Source: Pegea sp. RAD2-039
Lineage: Eukaryota > Chordata > Thaliacea > Salpida > Salpidae
NCBI GenBank assembly: GCA_034620365.1
Contig: JAQGEQ010000308.1
Span: 1-64,000, forward strand
Reading direction: 5' to 3'
Length of the DNA: 64,000 nucleotides
The notes beneath the pieces were generated by a model that made no database searches, was not told the DNA's origin, and was given only the letters and a program-made list of their open reading frames with translations. Position 1 is the first letter of the stretch. Each line of letters begins with the position of its first letter. The position numbers and the translations under genes are program-made. Positions 45,056 to 56,165 of the stretch are shown piece after piece.

Positions 45056-45380
45056 TTTCATATAAAAAATTTTTCAAGAGTGCCAATCCAAAACAAACCT
45101 ATCAAAAAAATCAGCTGTTTTTTTCTGTAAATATTTCATCATCATCATCATCTTCATTATATTCTAATCTTAGCATGTCTATCTTACTGTTTCATCTAGT
45201 ACTCATCAATTTCTCTCTTGCTGTGATATTTTAATCATTCAAATTGTTGTAATTCCATTTTATATAGATTCATTTGATTTAGTCGATATTAAAATTATCA
45301 ATTTCAAAACAAATTCTTTTATTTTTTAAAAACTCAGAATTTTTTAGCAACGAATTTTTATTTTCAAAAAATCGATGAGA
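45056..45380. other. convergent 3' spacer, myosin VI and CIP2A
   Basis: A 325-base AT-rich spacer between the stop of myosin VI (45055) and the stop of CIP2A (45381). It has an atcatcatcatc stretch at about 45140. No other feature seen. Confidence 0.6.
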
Positions 45381-48300
45381 TTATTGACTATCTTGAAAAG
45401 TATTTGAAAGTTTTGTAATCATAGAAAGCGTCTCTGCTTGCTTTTCAAACTTCCTTTGGATCTTCTTCACTTTAAGATCTTTTTCTTCCACCATCTTGAT
45501 GTGATCTTTAATCTCTGCATCTTTCTCGTTGATCTGAAAACATTGGAGTTGAAACAAGCGATCTGTGAATCAAATAATCAAAAACCTGATCTTTCAGTTG
45601 AAGATTGAGACGTTCAAATCTGTTCAGATCTTCAATCGTCCTTCGGAAGTCTAGATCTTGTATCTTTTTCTCTTCTTCAAACTTTTTGATCTAATGATGA
45701 AGATTAGTAAATTTGATAGTCGAAATTTTCAGTTTGTTTCAAACTTTTTTGTTCAAACTTTCTGTTTTATTCATCTGCTTCTTATTCTCACAATTTGCTT
45801 CTTTCAATTTGTATTCTGCTTGTTGTCGGCTCGCATCACAAGATGATAACTGGTGGAAAAGATCAAGATCAGGTGATGAGGATTAGGTGATGAGGATCAG
45901 AAGATGAGGATTAGAAGATGAGTATCAGGTGATGAAGATCAGATGAAGATTAGGAGATGAAGATCAGGTGAAGAAGATCAGGTGATGAGGATCAGAAAAA
46001 GATCAGGTGATGAAGATCAGGAGATGAGGATCAGAAAAAGATCAGGTGATGAGGATCAGATAATGAGGATCAGAAAAAGATCAGGTGATAAAGATCAGGT
46101 GATAAAGATCAGGTGATGAAGATCAGAAGATGAAGATCAGGTGAAGAAGATCAGGTGATGAGGATCAGAAAAAGATCAGGTGATGAAGATCAGGTGATGA
46201 GGATCAGAAGATGAAGATCAGGTGAAGAAGATCAGAAGATGAAGATCAGGTGAAGAAGATCAGGTGATGAAAATCAGGACATGAAGATCAGAAGATGAAG
46301 ATCAGTTGATGAGGATCAGGTGATGAGGATCAGAAAAAGATCAGGTAATGAAGATCAGGTGATGAAGATCAGGAGATGAAGATCAGGACATGAAGATCAG
46401 AAGATGAAGATCAGGTGATGAAGATCAGGTGATGAGGATCAGAAAAAGATCAGGTGATGAAGATCAGGTGATGAAGATCAGAAGATGAAGATCAGAAGAT
46501 GAAGATCAGGTGAAGAAGATCAGGTGATGAGGATCAGATGAAGATTAGGTGATGAGGATCAGAAGATGAAGATCAGATGATGAAGATCAGGAGGTGAAGA
46601 TCAGGTGATGAGGATCAGAAAAAGATCAGGTGATGAAGATCAGGTGATGAGGATCAGAAAAAGATCAGGTGATGAAGATCAGGTGAAGAAGATCAGGTGA
46701 TGAGGATCAGAAAACGATCAGGTGATGAAGATCAGGTGATGAGGATCAGAAAAAGATCAGGTGAAGAAGATCAGGTGATGAGGATCAGAAAAAGATCAGG
46801 TGATGAAGATCAGGTGATGAAGATCAGAAGATGAAGATCAGGTGATGAAGATCAGAAGATGAAGATCAGGTGAAGAAGATCAGGTGATGAAGATCAGGTG
46901 ATGAAGATCAGGTGATGAAGATCAGAAGATTAGGATCAGAAGATGAAGATCAGAAGATGAAGATCAGTTGATGAGGATCAGAAGATGAAGATTAGAAGAT
47001 GATCAGGTGATGAAGATCAGAAGATAAAGATCAGAAGATTAGGATCAGAAGATGAAGATCAGATGATGAAGATCAGTTGATGAGGATCAGAAGATGAAGA
47101 TTAGAAGATGATCAGGTGATGAAGATCAGGTGATGAAGATCAGGTGATGAGGATCAGAAAAAGATCAGGTGATGAAGATCAGAAGATGAAGATCAGGTGA
47201 TGAGGATCAGATAATGAGGATCAGAAAAAGATCAGGTGATGAAGATCAGAAGATGAAGATCAGAAGATAAGGATCAGGTGATGAAGATCAAAAGATGAAG
47301 ATCAGAAGATGAGGATCAGGAGATGAAGATCAGGAGATGAAGATCAGAAGATGAGGATCAGGAGATGAAGATCAGATAAATACGAACTGTGATTTTCAAT
47401 TCTTTAATTTCATCAACTCTCTTCTTGTTTTCTTCTTGGACTTCCCGGATTTGATTTTCAGTTTCAATTTTTTCATTTTCAAACTTCTCAATCAACTTCT
47501 CCTGATTTTCAACAACATCTTGAAGTTGTTGGATGCTGATCTCTAAATCAGAACCTCTCTTCATCAGATCTCTTTTCTCAGTTGTCAATCTTTCCAAGCT
47601 AATCGCATTTCTGTTATCAAAACTCACTTCAAATCACTCGAAAAACAATGAACCAATCAAATTACTCGATTTGCTGTTCTTTCAACTTATCATTGTGTCT
47701 CTGAATCATCTCATTGATCTTCGTCAAAGATCTATTCTCTTCTTCAGCTAATTTCACTTGTTGCTCCAACATCTCGATCCTAAAAAGATGAAGATCAGAA
47801 GATGATCTTCTTTAAATTTCTCACTTTTCAATTTTTTCTTCATAGCTCCTCTGTAGAAGATCATATTGATCGGCGATCTCTTGTAGCAGCTTGTTCTCAT
47901 CCATCACGGAGTGTAGCTCCTTCTTCAGGGTCTCCTTACAAGATTGAGTTTTTAAAAACTTCATTTGAAGAGCTAGGAATGAAGAGATTAGGAAGTGAAG
48001 TCTGTTTGAAACAGATCACCTGTTTGTTGAGATTCGTTTTTCTGAAGCATAATCCGTAATTTTTTTAAATCATTTTCGTTATGAGCAGTTTGTGATTTGT
48101 AGTTGAAGAGCAAGCGATCTGCTTGTGATAACGCGACACTTTTCGCTTCCAGAAGGTCTTGAAGTCTTTTTTCTTTCATCTCAAAACACTGCAACTTACA
48201 TTCATACATCTCAATCAACTCTGCAGCTTTGCTACTTTCAGCGCTATCGCGTTTCGGCATCTACAAAGACCTCGATGAAGCAAACAAGATGTTATTCATC

Positions 48301-50983
48301 AAACTCACATTATCTTCTTTTTGGATATCATCGATCAAAGAGATGATGTCTTCTTTACTCTTCAAGTTATTTGTTAATAAATCTCTTCAAAAAGTCATAG
48401 TTCATTTGATGATGATGTGATTTGGATCACTAACCTTAAATGAGGAGGATTTGAGGATCTAACCAACTGATGAGTGTTTGCTATTTGATCCGCTAATCTA
48501 CAGTTTCAAGAAATTTTTTAAGAATCGACTAAAGTGGCTTTTTATCAAATTGGATTGAAACCAAAGTTTTTAAGATGAAGATGACTTTTCTACTGATTCA
48601 AAACTTACAGAATATCGGCAAAGTCAGGAAGATGAAGAGACTGTTTGATTAGATTAATAGCGTTGAGTACTTGTCTAGTTTCACCGCTAGTGAAAGCAGC
48701 CGCGATAAACGAAGTTATTTGAGAATTCTGAAAAGAAATTTCATGTTTAAAAGATTGAGATATTTTATAAAAACTTACTTCCAAAATTGAATAAAAACTT
48801 TTCTCAAATTTTGATGACTGATTTTTGAGAGTTAACATTAAATTGAGAGCTAATAAATTCACGTCAACACCAAAACGACTAAAAAATAATTAAAATTAAA
48901 GCATATGAAGATGAATGACACTAAAAATAGACCTCCAATTTGATGATTGGATTGTAGCAAGTCTTACAAAGTTGTTTTTAATTTGAAAATCAATAATTTT
49001 TGGTAGAATATCTTCAATATTTTCAGCTATTATCTTCTGAAAATTTTCTTCATGACATAAATCTATAAAAAGTTTTTTGATAAATTCTAAAAAAGTGAAA
49101 TTTTTTGTAACAAACTTTGTAAAAAGATGAGAATTTTTGTGAATTTTTGAAGTAATTTTTCCAGATTTAAATCAGAGTTTTGTTGTAATAAATCGACATC
49201 TAATTCTTCAATAAATTTTTCAAGAATTTTTTCAACATTAGAAGGTTCACAACAATCAGAAGCTATAAAACTCTAAAAAAAAATTGTAGTTTTGAAACTA
49301 GAAAGTTGTTGAAATGCTGACAAACCTCACAAAGTTCGGATAACAAGCAAACTGATAAGATGGCGACGTCATTAGTAGCTTCAAATTGAATAAAATCCAG
49401 AAGTATTTGAAGGACATCATCATTTTTAAGCAAACGAATCGATAAATGAATTTGAATCGAATTTATTTGAGATATTGAAAGTATAGTTTGAAAAATCTGA
49501 GAAAAAAATGAATTTTTTTAAGAAATATATTTTTAAAAATGTTACCTTTTCAACACAGCAACATCTGTTCTCATTTTTCATTGATAAAATCAATTTTTCA
49601 CAGTAACCGTGTTCCATTTCCAAGCTTTACAAGAAAAACAGTTTTATCAATAAATAAGCAAATAGGAAAATACAAGATTGTTAGATTTGAAACAGTGTTG
49701 CCAGATAAAATTTCACAAAATCTCACATGGTGAATTGCTGCAAGATATTCTCTCTGTTGATTAGCTTTAAGAAGAGATCAGAAGCTCTATGTTGAGAGAT
49801 CAAATCCTGACAATTAGAAATTCTTGAAAAAACCAATTTCAAGGTTTGAGTGATGTTTTTAAAAGTGAAAAACTGAAAAAGATTTTGAATTAGAATCAGT
49901 TTCAAAAACTCAATTATCTAGTTGTCATAAAGTTGGTTTAATATTGAAGATTTGGAACCTTATTAAATAGAACTTCATCCCAATTCAGATGGGTTAAGAT
50001 GGACAAAATACTAATTTTTCTTGCACCACATTCTAATGTCAATAAATTCATCATACTTTTCAACATTTTATCATTTATCTGAATCAAAAAATGAATTTAT
50101 AACTTAATAAACGAAACAACAAACCCAACCAAGCTTTTAATATGTGTTTGAAAACTGATACTGCTACAAATCAAGTTACTAATCACTCCTAAAGAAGCAG
50201 TTGAGATTTCATCTTCTTCTGAATTTCTGAAGTAAAAAAAACTTCAATTAAATCTGATAATTAGTTTCAAGACAACTTACATCAAACTCAAACAGAAATT
50301 AGTTAATTCGTTGGCGCTGTCGAATGCAGAATACATATTTTGCCCATAAGAAAGCCTTTCTAGAAGTTGTAAAGAAATGACCAAAAAGTTCTAAATTTAA
50401 AAGTTATTTAATTTCTGAATGGAAATATCATTTGAATAAACAAACTGTGGAGTTTTCTGAAGATTCATTTTTGATGTAACTCATCAAATAAGTTGTAATT
50501 GGAACCATCAAGTTTTGAAACATTTTTGTTATCAACATAGATTCCAAAACTAAAAATTGATTTTTAAAATGTAAGTTTTGATAATAAACAAATTTATGAA
50601 TTAAATAAATATTAATTATTAATATTTGAAATTTGGTGACGTACTGATGTAATTAATAAATTTGGCAATTTGGTAGAAAAGGTTTGAATCAGTTTTCAAA
50701 TCTGATAAAACTACTTGAATTTGAGTTAAAAATTCAGATAAAATATCATTTTCTTTTTCAAATATTCCATTTTCTTTATTAGATTTCATATAATCTTTCA
50801 ACTCCTGAAAATAGTTTTTTTTTTAATTTTTAATAAACTAATAATTTATTTACTTACATTCAAATGGTTAAATGCTTTTGACAAATTTTTTTCAGTTGGT
50901 GAACTATTATATTCAGCCAATGAAAATATTAAAGGTTTCAATTCTTTTCCTTTAATAAAACAACTTTCTTCACTATAACTCAT
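45381..50983 (-). CDS. CIP2A: CIP2A-like inhibitor of PP2A
   Basis: About twenty exons on the minus strand, starting ATG 50983 (first exon 50868-50983, MSYSEESCFIKG) and ending TAA 45381-45383. The first two thirds is an all-helical armadillo-like domain. It is diverged but matches at HIKSLV, LEVSFYKISQSF, ITSFIAAAFTSGETRQVLNA and LHLPDFADIL. The C-terminal third is coiled coil and clearer: ELIEMYECKLQCFEMKEKRL, QDLLEAKSVALSQADRLL, EKRDLMKRGSDLEISIQQLQ, then a final KLSNTFQDSQ. Human CIP2A has 905 residues, and this appears of similar size. In vertebrates it binds the B56 subunit of PP2A and, with TOPBP1, tethers broken mitotic chromosomes. An acceptor (aatttttag) sits 16 bases before the ATG. 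I did not fix every internal exon border. Confidence 0.88.
45850..47387 (-). repeat. pyrimidine-rich intronic repeat in CIP2A
   Basis: The intron between the exons ending at 47388 and starting at 45849 is 1538 bases and consists of roughly 100 units of 12-18 bases. On the plus strand they read gatcaggtgatgaa, gatcagaagatgaa and gatcagaaaaa. On the transcribed minus strand they read ttcatcacctgatc and ttcatcttctgatc, the same words and polarity as in myosin VI. It is the largest array of this kind in the window. Confidence 0.93.
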
Positions 50984-53315
50984 CTTCAATCTTTAAAACC
51001 TAAAAATTAAAAAAATTGTTATTTTCTAAAAAGTATTTTGTTGAAATAATTTCTTAAATTTATCAAATTTTCTACAAAATCAATTTATTTATAAAAATCG
51101 GGATTTTACTAAACTTTTTAAATTTTTTAAATTTTATTATAATAAATTTATTGCTTTGAATTTTATTAAAATAATTTTTAAATTGGGTTTCTATAAATCT
51201 CAGAAAAACATCTTTAAAGAAAAAGTAAAAATTTGAAAAGAATTGAAAATAATTACTATAAAAATTTACAAATAAAATATTAATTAATAAATAACAAGTA
51301 AATAGTAATTTCAAGTAATAAATAACAGACATGATTTTTGGTATTTTAATGTTCAAAATTTGAAAATTGAGCTTAAACATTTTGGCTGTTTTTCAAACTG
51401 GCATAAAATATTTAATTTTTTGCTAAAAAACATAAATTAATATTTAGATATCTATAAATACTTCTAAACAAATTTAATTGAACTAATTAAAGCCTATTAA
51501 ACCTAAATTTAGATGTAAAAACGCAACAAGTCTTTTGACAAAACTAACTTAGCCACCAAGTCATTTATTTGGTGTAACTTTTTCAAAAAATTTAAATAAT
51601 CGACGCCAATTATTCGTAGCTTTGGGGAATTACCCTTTAATGATCTGCGGGGTCGTTAAAACTCCGCCCCGCTGCTCCAGAGTCCTCTTCAGATCGACGT
51701 TACAACTCCTGATAACATCCAACTTGCATTCATTCGGAAACTCATTCACCAAACTCGTCCACCTTTTCTTCCTTTCTCATCACCATATTTCTGACTTACT
51801 TCAATTGGTGACTTTATTTTCATCACTTTATACGGAAGGAACGCAAAACCCGGTTCATCAGTACTAAGGTATCAGACTAGACCCCCAACAAACGTTGGGT
51901 CAAACCGGAAACCGACGCGAACATTAGATTAGTCTTTCTTTACTTATTTATCTTTAGAATTCTTTCCATTTTTAACCACTACACATTGTCCTGTATGGAC
52001 TATTTCTGGGCCTCACTGTCCCAGCTTCTTCTATTTATTGACCGTCTCTCGAATGTATCCCCGGTCCTTCCCATTATATCGCCTGGATTCGGCGGTCTCC
52101 AACCTGGTCTAAGGCTTGCAAACAGCAATGATGAAGTGACAACTGCTCAGCATCTACCTCAAGAAGACTCTCGAACTCAAACACCGCTAACGTAACTTTT
52201 AAGAAGTTATCTTCCCAGCAACATCTCAACCGAGGTCCTTTATGAAAAAATTTATTTCAAAGAGGCCATTTGCTGCCCACTGACAAACTGTTTGTGTTTC
52301 ACACCTGCAGGTTAAGTAGCTTGTTTATTTTTATATATTATAAACTTAACTCTAACTTAACTAAAATTGAATTTTGCTAAGATCCAATCACAAATCAACC
52401 GGTAATAAGTAGTCAAGTAGTCTTTCGAACTCAAACACCGCTAACTTTTCATGGCTTTAAAAACTTTCGAATTTTAAATTGAATCAAATTACATCAGATA
52501 CTAAAAGAGGTACTAAGCATGAAAATACGAACAAAACTGCATCAAAGAAGAAATACTTTCACGAAAGAAGGTGATGAAAGGAACTCAAATTGTCGAAAGT
52601 CAACTTGAATTCCATTCAAATCCAATCAAAACAATCAACTGGTAATAATTTGTCCAAAAAAATTATATAAATAGAAAATATAATTGTAGTAATTGTCGAG
52701 TTATAATTTGTATTTCCTCAATTTCATTTCATTACAAAAGTTTTTAAAATCAACAATATTAATTGAATACTGCATATATGTCTTCAATTAGTAATTTTGA
52801 TGAACGCTTCTTGTAATGACAACTTTTACAAAATTCACATTTTTCAGTTTATCAGGATTTTGTTGATCAAAACTCATCAACCAACAAATTTGATTTAAAG
52901 ACTCATTTGATGTAAGATAGATTTTCTTTTGGGTTATTATTTTTTACTTCAAATTTCTACTTAGGGATCAGAGCTTATATCATTCTAGAATCCTCCAAAA
53001 CCACTTACAACATCGTAAAGAGCAAAAAGCTTTTCCAGTAAAGCTCCTAACTTTATCTACTTCTGAAAAACTTTTTTATTTCATCTGAACATTTTTATAG
53101 AAGTTTTTGAAGTTAGATTTTATTTTAGAGATGAATAATTTGATTTCAAATAAATCGTAAAATGTTCTGAATTCAATTTCAATTTTTTTATTAGTTGTAG
53201 TAAATGTACCTTGAGTTAAAAATCGATAAACGCCATAAAATCAGATATAAAAATTCTGAATAGTTTTATAAAAAAAAAATTTACAAAAATAGTTCAATTT
53301 CATTTTCAGGTAATT
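50984..53315. other. spacer upstream of CIP2A and downstream of CMTR2
   Basis: Spacer of 2.3 kb, mostly AT-rich. A GC-richer island at about 51600-52450 is listed separately. The right part (52850-53315) probably includes the 3' UTR of CMTR2. No gene recognised. Confidence 0.5.
51600..52450. repeat. unidentified GC-richer island with internal repeats
   Basis: Base composition here is clearly less AT-rich than the flanks. It contains GCGGGG...CCCCGC (about 51647-51672) and CCCAACAAACGTTGGG (about 51884-51899) inverted repeats. The 21-base word tcgaactcaaacaccgctaac occurs at 52171-52191 and again at 52425-52445. No protein match found in any frame. It may be a non-autonomous mobile element, or promoter-proximal sequence for an unseen transcript. 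Confidence 0.4.
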
Positions 53316-56040
53316 TCAGGAGATAAACTTTTTGAAAAACTTGATTCGTTCTTGCAAACATTTTTCATTTCCATCTCGAAGTAATTCAGAAAATTTAATC
53401 TAAAATCAAAAGTTGAAAACTTTTATTACAATTGTGAGAAGCAACTGACTTTTAGAAGTGATGAAACCGGAAAAAGTTGAAGAAGTTCCAAACCTTCCTT
53501 CTCAAATTCAGAAGAAGCTTCCAATAGAAGGTTGATATATCTAGAAAATATTTCAATTAAAAAGTTAATTAAAGAAGCAGAAATCTTTACTTTTCACTAG
53601 GATCAAAATAAACTCCGAAGAAGACGTTGACAGCCGGAAGATTTTGAGGATTTAGAGTCGTGATGAAAGATTGATGAAAGAGTCGCGACATCGACCACAA
53701 GAAGTGCGCCACCAAGCGGCATAAAGAGCTTTAAAACATTTATCAATTATCTGAAAACTAGTTGAGGGGAATTACCTGGGAAAGAACACCACAAGGTTGC
53801 CCCTAACAGCCAATGAAACGATCATTTTATCGACGCAATCAAGAAGCGCGCGACGCATCATCAGTTCGTCTTGATGTTGATGTTTAGGTTGATGAATCAA
53901 ATTAAGGATTTGAAGATTAATTAGGATATTTGGTTTGTAGGAAACTGATTTGATGTTTTGGTTTTTAGAAAGTAGAAAATTTGTGAACCACGAACTATAA
54001 ACAGCTTGAAGTGAATTACTTTGAGAAATTAATTCACAAAAAGTTGATTCTTCGGAAAAGTTCAAAACTTGTGGATAATTTTCAATCAAATGATTTTCAA
54101 TTTCACAAAAATCTTTCTCGATAAACACGAAGTTGAAATTCTGAAGTTTTTCTTCAACTTTTTCAAATATCATTTTATATTGGACCATCAATTTAGTTCC
54201 ACAATATAAAGATGAATAAATAGCTGTTAAAGGTCGTCCATAAACCAGACAAACTGTCCCACAATCCTGGCCACGTCTTAAGTTTTGTCCTTTTGTACTT
54301 AAACAAGTTTTCTTTTTATTTTCTTCAGTATTTATTTCAATTTCCATCTAGAATTTTTGTTAAGCTCAAAAAATCTTGGAAGAAAATTTATAAAAACCTG
54401 ATTCCGGTTGTTGTAAGATCCAACTAATCTCGGAGCAGCCTCTATATTTGATCTAAAAAAACTCCTCAGAAATCCAGAAGTCATCAGAAGATGATTTCTT
54501 TTTAAAACTTTCAAATCACATTTATCGAAGTACGTTTGAGTCACAATTTTCTTTTCCTTAAATGAGATTTTATCAATTCATATTTTCACATCGATTCAAA
54601 CTCACCTCGCGGATTTTATTCAAAAGTTCTTTTTCGGTTTTTCCAAAATAAAACAGATTTCTTTGTATTGAGTCGATTTGCCAGTTTTTAAAAACTAATA
54701 CACATTCGATGTGTTGTTTCAGAAACCAATTTGGTATTTCCTTCAAAGAAAACATCGAAATATCTGTAAAATAATCAAATTATTGGCAGCAAACTTGATT
54801 TCCACTAAATACTTTTAATATTTATATTTTTATATAAAAACTGAGATAATTATTTAATAATCAAATATTTATTAGATTGCTGAATAAAAAGTTTGAGTTT
54901 TAAACCGTTTTAATTTTAATAAAAATTCACCTTTAAGGTTTGTAAAAGGAAACTGTTCCTTCATCTGACTTAAAGGAGCTTTGTCTTGACCGATAAAACC
55001 CCTGGCTACTACATAAACTTCAGAATTCCCACTTTTACTGGTAGCAGGTTTGACTACAGTGAGATGATCAAATAGTTGATGAAGTAAATACATGAGAGAA
55101 ACTGAAGTTAGTTCAAACATTGTAAACATTTTCAGTAAAAAATTCCCTCCTTTTGATAATAATGAGATTGCAGTGAAGACTTCACAATATAAAAGTTGGG
55201 AGACTATCTTTTCTTGGTTGGCAGGTTCTTTTTGACAATTAAATCCTCCATCGGCAGTTACCAGATGAATTTGATCACTTTTAAAGACGTTCTTTGATTG
55301 TGTTTTTAAATTAGAGATTAAACCTTCAAATTTATAAATCAAAAAAGATTTATTTAAATTAGAATCAAATAAGTGAAGAAGATTAGGATTAGAAGTGAGG
55401 TGGGGTTGGAAGATGACACTTTTGTGGTTTAGGTTTTGGAAGATGTAAATAATTTCAATGGAAGCTCACCTGGTTGAAAAATATCTCCCGAATTATCGCG
55501 TCCAAAACACCATCGATTCAAAGTATGAATCATCAAACGATCATCACTGATGCAGATGTCGAGAGGATTATCTTCATAATATGGATTTAGGCTGGAAGCA
55601 ATCCATTCATAATTCAGTTTGTTGTAGAAAGGTCTCGACCGCATAAAATGGTTGATACTGGATACGAAACTACCCGGCCCTTCGCACAAGTGGACACAAT
55701 TGAGAGTTGGACCATCAACATCTGGTAGTAGATGGTAACCGGATAATATCTCGTGGATCTTACACCAAGCCTTCGTCACTAGCTCGGGGTGGATGAGGTG
55801 ACGTAGTCGGGGAATAACCTCCATAGATGGATCGATGTAATTGGTGTGTTTGCGCCATCTGATGATGTCTTGATTATTCAGGGAGCTCTTCACATTGTTA
55901 AGATCAGTTTTGTGGATTAAAAGTTCCTTGACATCCTCAACATTTGAGGTAAAAAGTTGTTTTGTGGAAAGTTCTTCTCTGGAAGTTAAATTAAAATGAA
56001 AAAATTTATCAAAAATACTAATTTCAAGATTCCTAGTCAT
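53316..56040 (-). CDS. CMTR2: CMTR2-like cap 2'-O-methyltransferase
   Basis: About eight exons; the best defined are 55470-56040, 54931-55323, one at about 54606-54767 and 53772-54350. The last ends TGA at 53316. The first exon carries DIIRWRKHTNY, AWCKIHEILSGYHLLP and the SAM-binding HLCEGPGSFVSSINHFMRSR (human HLCEAPGAF). Exon two has IHLVTADGGFNCQKEPANQE and LLKMFTMFE, supplying the catalytic Asp and Lys of the RrmJ fold, then KPATSKSGNSEVYVVARGF. Later exons match the degenerate second methyltransferase domain. The enzyme methylates the ribose of the second transcribed nucleotide (cap2) of mRNA and snRNA. About 40 N-terminal residues of the human protein are absent. The ATG at 56040 directly follows a splice acceptor, and DHX35 ends 96 bases upstream. 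Confidence 0.93.
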
Positions 56041-56050
56041 CTGAAAAGAA
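56041..56050 (-). promoter_or_regulatory. splice acceptor abutting the CMTR2 start codon
   Basis: On the minus strand TTTCTTTTCAG is immediately followed by ATGACTAGG, with no bases between. A cis intron here would have its donor inside or before the DHX35 gene, so a trans-spliced leader acceptor is a natural reading, though a normal 5' UTR intron from an unseen upstream exon is possible. Confidence 0.5.
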
Positions 56051-56057
56051 ACATTTT

Positions 56058-56165
56058 TAATTCAAATCGCGTTTTTTCACTCGAATCGCGCTTTTTTCAT
56101 TCAAATCGCGTTTTTTTTCATTCAAATCGCGTTTTTTCACTCGAATCGCGCTTTTTTATTCGAAT
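56058..56165. repeat. short CGAATCGCG minisatellite between DHX35 and CMTR2
   Basis: Five or so units of about 17-26 bases (attcaaatcgcgttttttc, ctcgaatcgcgcttttttc) fill the gap between the two genes and extend across the DHX35 stop codon at 56137, so the last few codons of DHX35 (KKARFE) are repeat-derived. Confidence 0.88.
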
